In this document: piece by piece, positions 11,028 through 22,440 of the stretch | Position numbering within the stretch: position 1 is the stretch's first letter | Layout of the letters: each line of letters opens with the position of its first letter | Source: Gaeumannomyces sp. JS-464 | Taxonomy: Eukaryota > Ascomycota > Sordariomycetes > Magnaporthales > Magnaporthaceae | DNA length: 64,000 bases | Direction: 5' to 3' | Assembly (NCBI GenBank): GCA_002197995.1 | Contig: NGZR01000004.1 | Location: 5,394,001 to 5,458,000 of the forward strand | The notes under the pieces: model-generated | What the model was told of the DNA's origin: nothing | The model's input: only the letters and a program-made list of their open reading frames with translations | The model's database searches: none | Translations under genes and position numbers: made by a program

Positions 11028-12903
11028 ATGCAGCACACCGCTTCCAACATGCTCACCGTCAGCATCCAGAACATGGTCGCGACCATCCTTATACTGGCGT
11101 CCGCCCCCGTGCTGGCCCAAAACGGCACCGAGAACACGACCGAAAACGGGGACGAAAGTGCCCCGGAAACCTGCCCGGGTTCACTCTGCAAGGCGACGAC
11201 TGCAAGGTCCTTTGCCGCCCGGCGCGCTGGGCGGACTTCCTCCTCTTTTTCGTGGGCAACTACGTCGCGCACGCGGCCACGGTCCTCAGGAGGCCGGGGC
11301 AGAGCACAATCAGCAGCGGGGTCGCCTTCCTGACGGCGCTGCTGCTCCCCGGCGGCGGCGTGCGCCACAGCATCGAGGCCATCTCGAGCTTCGCCGTCCT
11401 GCAGCCCACCCCGCTGAGGACCGCGGCGCGGGCCGGCGCCATTTGCGCCGTGGTCAAGACCAGGCTGCGCCGCCCCGTGGCGGGTGAAACCGCGCAGGAA
11501 ACGGCAGACATGGAGGAGGCGGAGCGGTCGCGGCTGCTCGACTCGCCTGAGCCCTGGTCGGCTATCATATCATTCTTTTCGTTCCTCTTCGCTCCTAGTT
11601 TTTCTCTATCTCTCTACAAGTGGTTTGCAAACCACTTGCCATTCCTTGTGAAGCTTTTCTCGTTCATCGGTGAAATCAGTAGCGTTTTTATCAAAGCCCC
11701 GTCACGTCCGTGAGATCGTCCCTTTGAAAACGATTTACCCTGGCCTAAACAACAGCAAGTTAACCTTTGGTTTGATTAATTAGAGCAAACTAAGCTATCC
11801 ACACCCAAAATCCACGGCGTATGCCGGCTGCCTGAAGGCTACGAGCTAATGGTAGTTCACGCCAATGCAACATTTGAAGACGACGAGGACGAAATCATTG
11901 CAGAAACAGGATTCTCGCCCAACGAGCCGTACTGGCGCACAAAACGGATCTGGAAAAAAGCAAGGTGCATGCTCAAACCAAAAAGGACCACTGTTATAAG
12001 CTGCAACTACAACCTTACCAAAAGTGTCATATCGATAGTCCAGCTCCTGTTTGGTATTTCAACTTTGCACCGAGCCGGGGCCGACCAGATCGACCGCTTC
12101 GGGTACGCCGCATTCGGGCTGACAGTAGCGCCTTATGCCTGGATGTCGATGATCAACCTCCTTGGCAACGTGCTGTGCCCCCAGTACGACTGCATATACA
12201 TCGCCGAGTCGGAGGGGCTGCGGCACTTTAACGCCTGGAGAGCACTCGCGAGTCCCGAGGATCAGCAGCGGTACAAGGTGGAGGGCGTGATTGGCCGCCT
12301 CGACGGACGACCGACGAGTATCTGAGGGAATATCATCGCGAGCGCCTCTGCCTCAGAACGGTTCTCCGCTCGGAGCAGAGCATCGACGTCACGGGATGGG
12401 AGGATGTGGTCCAGCTGGCGAGGTACTACCTGCTGCTACTTCTCAAAATGCTTTGCAGCCTGCCGTCTCGAATCAACGTGCCTGGTCTCGACATCATACC
12501 CGACCATATTTCCCGGTTCAAGTCAGTGCCCGAGCTCGAGACGGCACACCTGAGAAGGCAGATAAAAGGGCTGGAGTGGAGCACTATTTGGAGTTTCGTG
12601 GCGGCTGCGGTACCTCTCGCGATTGTGGGAGCTATATCGTCATTCCGTCCAGGACAGAGCACGGGAGAGGAACGTGCCTGGGTGATGGCCTGGCTGGCGT
12701 GTGGCGTGCTCGGACAGTTGTGGAATGCACCGGCTGTCTTTATCGAAGGGCGGCCTAGCATCGTCACCGGGGACAGGCAGCGGTACCACAGCAGAGTGAT
12801 ATACATTTGCGTGGTATTGGCGTTCGGCGTGCCCTGCATTGGTGGCATGGTTACCGTCGGCCGGATGATCCAGGATTTTGGGGTTTGCCAGTGGTTGGGA
12901 TAA
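11028..12903 (+). CDS. Uncharacterised fungal multipass membrane protein, two frameshifts
   Basis: About 600 residues after correction. The N-terminus has a signal-like segment (NMVATILILASAPVLA) and an Asn/Glu-rich spacer. It continues with GDDCKVLCRPARWADFLLFFVGNYVAHAATVL, a pattern I associate with a large group of unnamed Sordariomycete membrane proteins, then several transmembrane stretches (ISIVQLLFGISTLH, AAFGLTVAPYAWMSMIN, WSFVAAAVPLAIVGAI, VIYICVVLAFGVPCIGGMV). An intron fits at 11706-11783. The frame shifts by one near 11180 (after TCPG) and near 12306 (before TDEYLREYHRERL). Adding one base at each gives 600 codons. ATG 11028 is chosen; 11049 is possible. No catalytic motif is visible and function is unknown. 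Confidence 0.7.
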
Positions 12904-13148
12904 AGTTTGGAAAGTGGCAAAGCTACAGGGATCTGGATTTTCACAAGTGAAGATCAATGGGGAATAGGTTAATGCCACGCCTTTTCTGGAGGTCTATTCT
13001 ATCAAAGCTTAGAACCTAGGTAGTTTGTCGAAAGGCTGCCTGCCCTCGTTACAACTTCCAACACACTTCCTCAACACTGTAACTTGGAAACTACAAGACC
13101 CGTCTCTTTGATTTTGAATGTCGCGACTGTGGCATGCAGGACAATCTC
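12904..13148. other. Short convergent spacer
   Basis: 3' regions of two convergent genes; no further feature seen. Confidence 0.5.
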
Positions 13149-13401
13149 CTAGCGGCCACCGCATGTAGGACACAGGGCGCCGCCCTGGCCGCCCCTGCCC
13201 TCCGCCGGGGGACCAGGGCGCCCCCTTTGCCTGGCGGCAAGTACGTTGATGCCGGTCTTAAGGAGCAAAACAGTGGAAGTTAGCCAGATGGGGCGACACA
13301 GCGATATGAAGTGGGAGGTCTCGTCATCTTACGTTCTCCTGCTGCACAGCAGGGGCAGCCAGCGCCAGGCCAGCGAAGAAGAGGACGGTGGAAAACTTCA
13401 T
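13149..13401 (-). CDS. Small secreted peptide, 58 residues, one intron
   Basis: Spliced gene: exon 1 13333-13401, GT-AG intron 13257-13332 (donor GTAAGA, acceptor CTTAAG), exon 2 13149-13256. Exon 1 encodes a textbook signal peptide (MKFSTVLFFAGLALAAPA) and a few more residues. Exon 2 encodes a Gly/Pro/Arg-rich mature part (RGRPGPPAEGRGGQGG) ending CPTCGGR with a CxxC pair. A TATAAAG box lies 156 bp upstream and the leader is A/C-rich and pyrimidine-poor on the coding strand, as in strongly expressed fungal genes. Total length is 59 codons including stop. No family recognised; candidate effector, antimicrobial or signalling peptide. Support is signal peptide, splice sites, TATA and frame together. 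Confidence 0.7.
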
Positions 13402-13556
13402 GTTTGCGGTGGTTGTTCGTGGTGGTCGTTTTGGTGTTGTAGCTGTTGTTGTTGTTTTTTTGTTTTTTTTTGTTTAGGGGCAGACAGCTTGAAAGGAGTG
13501 GATGAGGATGTGGAGAAGGAAGTGGAAAAGGCGATTGTCGAGGTCGCGCAGGCTGG

Positions 13557-13563
13557 CTTTATA
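13557..13563 (-). promoter_or_regulatory. TATA box of the small secreted peptide gene
   Basis: TATAAAG on the minus strand, 156 bp before the ATG at 13401, followed by a CAA-repeat-rich leader. Confidence 0.6.
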
Positions 13564-15424
13564 CATCAATAGCTACGCCTGCTCGCGGCGAGAAGCCTGA
13601 GAATGGAGTGACCCCTGTCATCTTGCCGGATATCGTCGCGAGGTTCTACAGGGTAGTTGCCACCGGCGATCCCTGAATTTCCAAATCTGTGTTTCGTCCA
13701 CGGAGAGCCCGTCGGCCACGTCCAGAAGCGTGCTGTTTTCCGTCTTCCTTTCAGTGACACAAGGTTACCTAGGCCCAAGGACCCGGCTGTGCAAAATGCC
13801 CAATTGCCTGCCCGATTAAGTGATTAAGAAGCAGACACGGTAAGGGGGAACAAGCAAAGTTTAAAGTTTAAATTGTCCTCGGTCGAACCGCATTGCATGA
13901 CGGGGTGGAGATCTGCGGATCAAGCGAAACTCTCCACGAGTCGACAGTTTAGGAACCCAAGTCATGGTGTTGACCACTTGTCGTCTGTGGCTTCTAATTA
14001 TGGGTTCCGTAGGCATTTTGTAAGGTAAGGGGAGGCCACTGGGCTTCAAGTTATTTGTAGGTGCGGACGGAGCTTGTTAGCTCCTACGTACTGCCATATA
14101 AGCCATCGAATCGACCTTGTGCAAATGCGGCATCAAGGACGACGAATCGTACATGACACGCTGTCGCCTCATTCGCTGCCTCTCCCCGGCTTCGTCTCGA
14201 AACAGGGGGCGAGTATGGGGTGATGAGCTGGGCTCGCCGACAAATCTGACAGTCAATTCCTGCAGCGTAGCATTCCTTTAGTGGCTAGGACCTCTTAGCT
14301 CCTTTGGCACCTGCCATCTGGTGGACGCCGAAACGCACGGGGTGGTCCGTGATTTTGGAACTCGTCAAAGTTCTGGCGCGAACGGGTGGGCATGTGGCGG
14401 ACTGTGGCTGCTAGTGGCCTCCAACTGTGGCTAACAGTTGTCAACAGTGGCTGACGATGGCCACAGTGGCTGGCAGTGGCTGACGATGGCTACGATGGCT
14501 GACAGTGGCTGGTGGCTCCCTTCACCGCTGTTGGCCGGGCAGCTAGAAGCGAGCGACAGACGAGTGGAATCGAACAAATAAACGCGAATTTTATCTTAGT
14601 ATTTTCTTCGTTTCGCCTGCGACCTTCGCTGCCAGTAGCGGCACTTTGACTCGCTTATTTGGCACTTATGCCATGACGAAAACGCAGCATTGGACGCACT
14701 GTCGAGCGGGCGCTCCCATAACCCTCGTAGACTTCAGATCGGTGACGACGGCTTGGAGCCCAGTCCTCTGGTTCGCTCCGATAGATCTTGGGTTCCTGCG
14801 AGCAAAGACGGCTTGGACGCCACATGTCGAGAGAAGAAGGGGAGTAATAGAGACGAAAGGCGGCCGTTCAAAGGGGCTCTGCGAGAGGGGAGGCAGCATC
14901 ACCACGCAGCCGCTTCCGATCATCTTGTTGGCTATCGCCGCGGGCACCGACTTGGGACGCGATCCGGTGCCACGTGAAGGGCCCCCCTCGCGGACCCTGC
15001 GTGCGCCGTCACCTTCCTTTCCGGGGGACGCGTGCGCGGGTATGCACAAGTCGGCACATCAATTGAGCGATGAGATCAAGGCCGGCGTCACACTGGCCCC
15101 GCCGCGCTGCGTTGGATACCACGCTGCCGCGGAGCCCAAGCGTGCCCAAGTCGTGGGGTTTTAAGTAGCTGACATCGCTAATAAGCATGATGGCTATCGC
15201 GCTTGTGGACCCCGCGTAATTTCCAGCGTATTGCGTATGGCGGGGTCCGGTGGCATCGCGATGGGGTTATCGCCAGTTTGCCCGTGGACGTGCCTTGATA
15301 TTGGCCCGGCATGGCAGCTAAGCATCTCGGTAGCTGACCGCTGTGATAACGGCAGAGAGCACAGGCTGCCGGCGTGTGCCGGGTCCATGGCCTTGGCCGT
15401 ATGTTACGTGCAGGTAGCCCTCGC
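13564..15424. other. Intergenic with degenerate tandem repeat
   Basis: About 1.9 kb without a recognisable gene. A reading frame of 172 codons at 14646-15164 has no conserved motif and looks fortuitous. The only clear structure is the GTGGCTG repeat at 14400-14516. Confidence 0.5.
14400..14516 (+). repeat. Degenerate AGTGGCTG/ACGATGGC tandem repeat
   Basis: The words AGTGGCTG, GACGATGGC and CAGTGGCTG recur with irregular 9-18 bp spacing about ten times, ending at GGTGGCTCCC. A decayed minisatellite; no coding role seen. Confidence 0.75.
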
Positions 15425-15432
15425 TATAAAAG
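15425..15432 (+). promoter_or_regulatory. TATA box
   Basis: TATAAAAG 113 bp before the ATG at 15538; good core-promoter match and spacing. Confidence 0.6.
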
Positions 15433-15537
15433 TGCTTCCCCTCTCGTCCACGATGCCGGGCCGTTTGTCTTGTAGGTCAGCCTCGCTCGCTTGCCCCCTT
15501 GCCCTGCCTCCCAGCCCGTCTTGAAAACAACGCAGCC

Positions 15538-17010
15538 ATGCATGCCCTCCGCGCCGTCAGCCTGTTGGCCCTCCTGGCCGGCTCGGCCGTCTCGCGCAGC
15601 ATCAAGGATGTCACCACCCTCAAGCCCATCCCCAAGCGTCCGGTCGCGCTGCAGGGGCGTGCCGACAACGCCGCCGTGGCGCCCACCACCAACGTGACGC
15701 TCGAGTACGGCCTCGACTCCAACCCCCTGGTCCAGGTCAACCTCGACATGGCCAAGCCGACGGTTCTGCTCGAGGAGGTGGCCGACATCGTCAACGTCAC
15801 TTGCTCCGACGGCGCCCTCGCCGTCGCTTTCAAGTCGCAGCAGGCCTTCCTCGACGCCGTCGCCGCCTGGGCCGGCAAGGGAGACCTGGTCTTCTTCACC
15901 AACCACCGGGGCGCCTGCGACAATGGCCTCGAGCGCGGCATCTACGAAGTCAACAAGTTTGAGGGCAACGCCCAGACCCTCGTTGTCAACGCCAGCGCCG
16001 CCAAGAAGGACGTCGCGGCCACTGCCGGTATGTGCCGCACTCTCTCTCCGTCTCTTCCTCGGACATGGACACGGTGCTAAGAAGCCACGAACCAGCCCAC
16101 ACTTCGATCGAGTTCAAGGGCGTGCCGGCGGCCAAGCGGCGCCGCGCCGTCGCCAAGCGCGACCTCGAGTCCCGCGCCATCACCATTGACGACAAGGGCC
16201 TGTCCATCGGCGGCACCATCGGGCTGCCCGCCGGCATGGACATCTACTCGTTCCCGCCCTACCTCTCCGTGCGGGCCGACACGGCCAAGATCTCGGCCAC
16301 CGTCACCTTCTCGGGCAAGGTCGACTATGACGTCTTCGCGGGCAAGCTGAATCAGCTCTACATCGACATCGACTCCAACATCGACGCCGAGGTTGGCGTC
16401 ACCATCGACGTGACGGCCTCGTACCGCGACAGCTTCTCGTACCAGCCGGGCCAGCTCAGCTACATGATCGTCGACGTGCCCGGCATCATCACCCTGGGGC
16501 CCGAGCTCATCTTCGGCATCGGCCTGGACATCGACGTCGGCCGGGGGGGGCGGCGCGAGGGTCCGCGGCACCGCGGGCGCGGGCCTCAAGGGCGGCCGCA
16601 TCCACATCGACTTCCTGGACCGGGCCAAGATCACGGCCACGCCCTGGACCCCGACCCACAACGCCCAGCTGGACCTGTCGCAGCGCGCCCAGGCAAAGGC
16701 TGACGCCTGGGTCGACGTCACCTTCCAGCTCATCGTCCAGGTCCTGGGCGGCGCCGTCGACATGACGGCGGGCCTGCGGGCGCGCCCGCGCTTCAACAAC
16801 GACTTCTCCTTCACCGCCTCCCAGACCGTCGGCGAGGACGGCAAGGTCAAGCAGCCCGCTGGCGGCCAGGCCTGCGCCCAGGGCCTGAGCGTCCGGAGCG
16901 ACTTCGCCTTCGGCCTCGAGGTCTTTGTCACCAAGCTGTGGAACAAGAACGTCTATAGCACCCTGATCCCCATCGCCGACAAGTGCTACACCTGGGTCAA
17001 GGGGCTGTAA
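15538..17010 (+). CDS. Secreted protein of unknown function (possible DUF7029/DUF7223 type), one frameshift
   Basis: Signal peptide (MHALRAVSLLALLAGSAVS), then two regions. The N-terminal region (TNVTLEYGLDSNPLVQVN, CSDGALAVAFKSQQAFLDAV, CDNGLERGIYEV) is followed by a beta-rich C-terminal region (ITIDDKGLSIGGTIGLPAG, KLNQLYIDIDSNIDAEVGV). This layout recalls fungal secreted proteins carrying DUF7029 plus DUF7223; that assignment is from memory and uncertain. A 68-nt GT-AG intron at 16028-16095 has a GCTAAG branch-like site and keeps frame. A G8 run at 16543-16550 shifts the frame; one G fewer gives exactly 468 codons. The protein ends CYTWVKGL. Likely cell-wall or extracellular. Confidence 0.72.
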
Positions 17011-17300
17011 GGGGAGGTTGTGTCACCTGCGGAGAGACGGGCGGGATTTTTTTTCGCTTTTACGGATCACCAAGGTTCAGGTTTGCGCTTGTCCCTTTAC
17101 GGTCAGGAGGCATTATGTGTATATGACGCTAGTATATATTACCCTAGACATATGTTCTGTAATCTCATTATACCCCAACCTAAACCGTGTCAGCCACTAC
17201 AAGTAACCGCGCTATTGATGGCCGGCCGCTCTTTAAAGCTATGCTAGATGTTGGGGGGACACCTACTTGGGCCCGCAGTTGACTTGCAAGGGTGCTCCAC

Positions 17301-17989
17301 TCAGGCGACCCAAGGCGCCACCGTTACCCTTGGGGCGACGACCTTGATGCCGTCGCGGCCCTGGACGTCGCGTCGACCCGAGCCTTTGATGGCGGTGATG
17401 GTGGCGGGCACGTTGGTGGGCTGCATGCTGGTAGCGAAGAGCTGGGCGACGGGGAAGTTGGGCACGGTGAAGGTGCTGCCGCCGCTGACCGAGATCTGGG
17501 TCTGCCTCAGGCCGTTGGAGCCCGTGCAAGCGGTCCCGGTGCAGCTGGCATCGGCCCACCTATTGATAACGTTGCAAGATCTGATTAGCCGGGTTCTGTG
17601 GGCTCAAGGGGGCTGGTTTGCAGCGAGTGCCGTTAAAGAACGCACCAGGTAGAGAGGGCATAGACCGTCCAGCCGGGGCTGATGACGTTGGTGTTGGTCG
17701 CCGTCTCGTCCTGGTGGTACCGGACGGTGGACGTGCGAATCACGGTGACGGTGAGGCCCTGCCAGAAGTTGGCCAGCAGCCCGCCCTGCGTGGCGCCGGC
17801 GCCCTTGGACAGCACGTATGTGGTCGCCGTCGCGTCCAGGCTCAGGATCTTGCCGTTCAGCGGGCCGGGTGTTGGTCGGAACACTGGGTCCGGGTGCAGC
17901 GGCAGGTTGACCACCGGACCCTGCCCGAGCGCCGTGCTGCACAGCAGGCCCAGGGCAAGGGTGGATGTCACGAGGGACTGGGGGAGCAT
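17301..17989 (-). CDS. Secreted protein of unknown function, about 200 residues
   Basis: Two exons (17646-17989 and 17301-17559) with an 86-nt GT-AG intron (donor GTGCGT, branch GGCTAAT, acceptor AATAG) keep one frame. The N-terminus is a signal peptide (MLPQSLVTSTLALGLLCSTALG). The mature part opens with QGPVVNLPLHPDPVFRPTP and has a Cys pair (CTGTACTG) early in exon 2. A TATAAAG is 113 bp upstream. The last ~20 codons before the TGA at 17301 look less natural than an alternative frame ending VNCGPK at 17263, so a late frameshift is possible. Family not recognised; a small extracellular protein or effector-like product is plausible. Confidence 0.65.
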
Positions 17990-18101
17990 TTTGGCTCAAC
18001 GGAATACAGAGGGCCAAAGGCGGAGGGAAGACAGGGGCAGGCGTGGTGGACGGCTCGTGCGACAAGACTTTCCTCCCGGCGTCGAGACGTAATACAGCAT
18101 C

Positions 18102-18108
18102 TTTATAC
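18102..18108 (-). promoter_or_regulatory. TATA box
   Basis: TATAAAG on the minus strand 113 bp upstream of the ATG at 17989. Confidence 0.55.
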
Positions 18109-18350
18109 ATCGGAAAATCTATCTGTGCCGGTCAGTTTGGTGTGCCAATGAGTTCCCTCTGCGGCGGAATCCCTGAGTAGTCCGAGCCCTCGGATTCCAT
18201 CGCGACATGGATAATCGCATGCGCCGCAGGAGGATGGCCAATGAAGAAACAAGTAAGCCAATAAAGGCCCTCGGGGAAGTCAGACTGTCAGACGAGTATC
18301 AGCCACCGGGCATTTTCGCGGGACGGGAGACAGTGCATACGGCCATTTTT

Positions 18351-19948
18351 TTATGATCTGACAGTCCCAAGAACCACCCCGCTCGGGTCTTTGCTCGTGT
18401 CGTCGCCCCATTTGGCCTCCCATCCGTTCTCGGCAAGGTACTTCTTCCACTCGCGGTCGTCGTCGTCCAGGCTGCGTGAGACTTCAGGGATGACGAAGAG
18501 CGCAATCAGGGCGCCGAGGACGGCAAAGCCCGACCCGATGAGGAATGCCGTCTGGTTGCCCTGGGCGGGGTCGTCGGTGTACGCGTTGAGGATAGCGGTG
18601 AATACCTGTCGGCGGGGGGATCAATAATGGCTTGACAAGCTACACGAAAGGAGCGCGCCGTCTTACCTGCGTCCCAATAGCGGCGCCGGCTTTGGACCAC
18701 GCCGCGACGAGGCCCATCATCTGGCCGCGGATCGAGGTTGGGAAGCATTCGGTCGACGTGATGACGACGGTGCTCCCGGGCCCAACCTCACCAAGCGTCA
18801 AAAACACGCCGTACATGACCACAAATAGCGGGAACACGGACTGGATGGGCTCGGCCGCGCCGCCCAGCACGAAGCCCAGGGCGGCCTGGAGGCCAAAGCC
18901 TAGGGCCATGGTCTTGCGGCGCCCGATCTTGTCCGACAGGTAGCCGCCCACAAAGGGGCCCGGGAGATAGAAGCAGTTGATGACGACGCCCCAGCCGAGC
19001 GTCCTGACCAGGCTCTCGCCCGTGTTGAAGCGCGAGACGATGGTGGAGCTGAAGATGCCAAACGGGATGCTGATCCAGTTGTACAGGAACCACGTGGCCG
19101 AGCAGCCCAGCAGCGGGCGCCAGTAGCGGCGCAGCGCGAGCGCGTACGGCGTCTTTTGCCTCCTCATCGCCGACCGGCGGTACGCCGTCGACACGGCCAT
19201 GCGGACGCGGAACCAGAAGATGACGAGCGGCGGGGCGGCGCCGAGGGCGAACGAGACGCGCCAGACGACGCCGTACCTTTCGCGGCTCTCCTCGCCGACA
19301 CAAAGCAGCAGTAGCAGCGGGACCAGCCCGGCCCACACGTAGCCGAGGCTGGCCGACAGGTCGGCGAGCATGGCGAACATGAAGCCGCGGCGCCGGCGGT
19401 GCGCGGCGCTCTCGTCGGTGGCCTCAGCGGCACCCGCGCCCGCGACGGGGTACTCGCCCCCCGCGCCGACGCCGGCGACGCCGCGCGCGACGATGAGCAT
19501 CCAGAAGAGGCCGGTCGGGTCGCCGCCCGCGGCGCCTGCGGAGAGGGCGATGCCGGCGACGAGGAGGACGGTGGTGGCGACGGCGCCCGTTCTTGCGGCC
19601 GAGCTGGTCGGCCACGACGCCGAAGAGGAGCATGCCGACGATCATGCCGATCAGGAAGGCGTTGGACAGACGCTGGCGGATATCCTTGGTCAGGGACTCC
19701 GGGTATATCAGGGCCAGGATGAGCTGCAAGTTGCCGATGACGGCGGCGTTGTAGCCGTCGGACCCGATGGCCAGGCCCGAGAAGAGGATCATCAGCCACA
19801 CGGACAGCTTGCTGAAGTACGTCTTCTCGGGCTCGACGGCCTCGATGTCAACGGCGGCAGCATGGTCGCCATCGTGTTGCTTCTTGTTATCAAGCCCATC
19901 GTGGTTAGGAGTGTCTGCTTGGATCGATTCCGCCGCGTTGGACGCCAT
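18351..19948 (-). CDS. MFS transporter, Git1/phosphate:H+ symporter type, one frameshift
   Basis: Two exons (18667-19948, 18351-18605) and a 61-nt intron (GTAAGA...CCGACAG) code for about 511 residues. A polar N-terminus precedes TM1 with SDGYNAAVIGNLQLIL, characteristic of the glycerophosphodiester/phosphate symporter branch. LFGVVADQLGRK and VGGYLSDKIGRRKTM are the two half-repeat MFS signature loops, and AGVGAGGEYPV is TM4. Probable plasma-membrane importer of phosphate or glycerophospho-compounds. One extra base near 19590 separates DQLGRK from the TGAVATTVLLVAG helix; removing it gives 512 codons. A TATAAAA sits 107 bp upstream. Confidence 0.82.
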
Positions 19949-20575
19949 ATCGCAACAGCGAGCTGGGTCACCGGCAGGTAATGAGAAATGAATGTGACGG
20001 GCCGTCACATCCCTGGAGGAGTGGGAGGCGCATGGTCGAGTAGGGATGCCACCATTTTATAAATCCCACCCACCCAGTCGGCAGGTTCCTGGCAGCTGCT
20101 GCGCGTCCAGTACAACCAGTTTCCCCAAATATCTCCGCTTCTCCTCGTCGGCCGGCACATTTGTGGCAGTTGCGCCTAGTTGGCCCCGATATGACGCAGG
20201 AGAGACGCGCAGGCGCAAGGACCGATCAAGATAAGGTGCAGAACCAGCCCTCGCGGATTGGTGCCAGGAAGATCCACTGCCACGCTTGGATCCAGTCGAG
20301 GCGGGGGAACGACGCGCACGAATCGTTCGGTCGACAGGGGATGGCGCCGCTGGAGCGGGGAAGGCAGGCTCGCATCAGACCCCCAAATATCCCCACACGC
20401 GGCAGCCGTCGGTCTCCATCGGGGTCCACGCCGATAAAGATGCAACCTGACCCGACGGTCGGAGATCAAGGCCTTGGTCACCGTCATGCGTCCGGGTCCT
20501 TCACCTTTTCCTCACTCGGCGGCTAGGTCATCCTCATCGACTACAATTCTCCCAACGCCCGCCGCTGGGGGCTTT
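19949..20575. other. Divergent promoter region
   Basis: About 630 bp between divergent genes. Core-promoter elements of both are visible; no gene seen inside. Confidence 0.5.
20055..20061 (-). promoter_or_regulatory. TATA box of the Git1-like transporter
   Basis: TATAAAA on the minus strand, 107 bp before the ATG at 19948. Confidence 0.55.
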
Positions 20576-20583
20576 TATATAAG
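20576..20583 (+). promoter_or_regulatory. TATA box of the M24 peptidase gene
   Basis: TATATAAG. It lies only 16 bp upstream of an ATG at 20600 but 52 bp upstream of ACCATGG at 20635. Transcription starting ~30 bp downstream would exclude 20600, so this element decides the start at 20636. Confidence 0.6.
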
Positions 20584-20635
20584 AGAAGGGAAAAGAGGGA
20601 TGGAAAGGAACGCGCCTCAATTAGACCTGTCGACC

Positions 20636-22277
20636 ATGGCGCCTGAGAAGCCGGGCCCAGCCGGCCCAGACCCTGCGCCGCCGCGCGCCAGAGCAGCCGG
20701 CCTCTCGGCGTGGAAACGAGTTGGCAAGGGCGCATTCTACACCTTGCTCTGCCTCTGGCTCCTCCAATCCCTCTTCCTCCTCACCGAGCCGCCGCTCCCG
20801 TCGACCCCAAACACCTCCAACACGGGCTCGCCCCCGGCGCTCCTCCGCAAGGTCCAGCGCTGCGCGATCCGCAACCTGCACGCCGACACGTCCTTCCTGG
20901 ACGCGCCGCCGATCCCCGCGGGCGAGTTCATAGAGCGGCGCGACCGGCTGGCGCGCGCCCTGGCCGCGTCGGGCGCCGACGCCTTCATGCTCGAGCCGGG
21001 CTACACGTTCCAGTACTACGGCAACGTCTCGCAGCCCGGCTGGGAGCCGTGGGAGCCCGAGGAGCGGCCGTTCCTCATGGTCGTGCTGCCGCGCACCACG
21101 GACTCGGGCGAGGTCGTGGCCAAGACGGCCTTCCTGGCGCCGCACTTTGAGGAGGGCCGCGTCCGCATGCTGGGCATCCCGAGCGCCGAGCCGGAGCTGG
21201 ACATTGTCGTGTGGGAGGAGCACTGGAACCCGTACGAGACGCTGCTGGCGTCCCACCTGATGGCGGACGTGAGAAAGACCCGCCGCCGGCCCAGGGTCAT
21301 GGTGGACGAGGAGATCCGCGACTTCATCGTGCGCGGGCTCGACGCCGCGGGCTTCGAGACGGTCGGGCTGGGCCCCGCCGTCGAGCGCGTGCGGCAGCTC
21401 AAGAGCCCGCGCGAGGTCGAGCTCCTGCGCGCCGTCAACACGGGCACCGTCCAGGCCGTGCGCGCCATGCGGCCCTGCCTGGTGCCCGGCCTGACCGAGG
21501 ACGAGGTGCGGGACGTGCTGGACGGGGCCTTGCTCTCGGTCGGCTTCGGCCTTTCTTCAACATTGTGCTGTTCGAGGAGCACGGCGCGCTGCCGCACGGC
21601 GGCTTCGTCACAGGCTGGAAGAAGCTCACGCCCGAGAGCATGGTCGTCATTGATGTTGGCGCGCACTATCGCGGTACAGCTCCGACATCTGCCGCAGCTT
21701 CTTCATCGACCCGCAGCCCCAGGCCTGGACGGAGTGGGTTGTCTCGGCTTGGGAGAGGGTTTGGGGCGGGTCTGATGCCGTCATGGGTGCTGCGTTCGAC
21801 AAGGCGGCGGCGGATCTGCACGCGGAGAAGGTGCACGTCTGGAACGTCGTCCTGGAGGCGCAGTCAGCCGCAGCCGCAGCTTTCCGGCCAAATAACACCG
21901 CGGCCAGCGTGGACATTGCTGCGCGAACTGTCATTGAGAAGGCTGGATATGGCGATGCCTTTACCCATCGTCTTGGTCATGGCATCGGCATCAAAGGTAC
22001 CTACGCAGACCGCTTCCCCTACTTACCCCTGTCGTCCTTCACCTCAGTCTAGCTGACGTAACTCGACTTGCTCCCCCATTCAGCCCACGAATCGCCTTAC
22101 CTGAACAAGTGGAACACAGACGCGATTCTGCTTCCGGGAATGACGTTTACCAACGAGCCGGGTATTTACTTGGAGAACATTTTTGGCGTGAGGCATGAGG
22201 ACATATACCTGGTGCGCGAGGACGGAGAAGCCGAACTTTTGTCAGGTCGGAGAGCTAGGTCCCCCTACGATCCGTGA
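20636..22277 (+). CDS. Membrane-anchored M24 metallopeptidase (Xaa-Pro aminopeptidase-like), two frameshifts
   Basis: A type II membrane protein of about 518 residues: short cytoplasmic N-terminus, one TM (GAFYTLLCLWLLQSLFLL), then creatinase-like N-domain and pita-bread catalytic domain. All five metal ligands of the M24 family are visible: Asp in MVVIDVGAHY, Asp in SSDICRS, His in HRLGHGIG, Glu in FTNEPGIYL and Glu in VRHEDIY. It would remove N-terminal residues before proline in the secretory pathway or outside the cell. An intron spans 21997-22083. Single missing bases near 21551 and 21674 break the frame; restoring both yields exactly 519 codons with an intact active site. The start at 20636 (ACCATGG) is supported by the TATA position. 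Confidence 0.82.
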
Positions 22278-22440
22278 CAGGGAAGCCTTCCGAAACATGT
22301 AAATCTCCCATGTGGTGTGCGAAATCGTTACATCATGTGCTCGTATAACTCCAACGTGCAAACAGAGATCTATCGTCAAACAAAACTATATCCTAGCGCG
22401 CAAAATCGTACGGCGATACCCTTACGAGGCTAGCCGGGTC

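Noticed and set aside
14646..15164. 172-codon frame in the gene desert
   Set aside because: No signal, domain, splice or codon evidence; random-looking composition.
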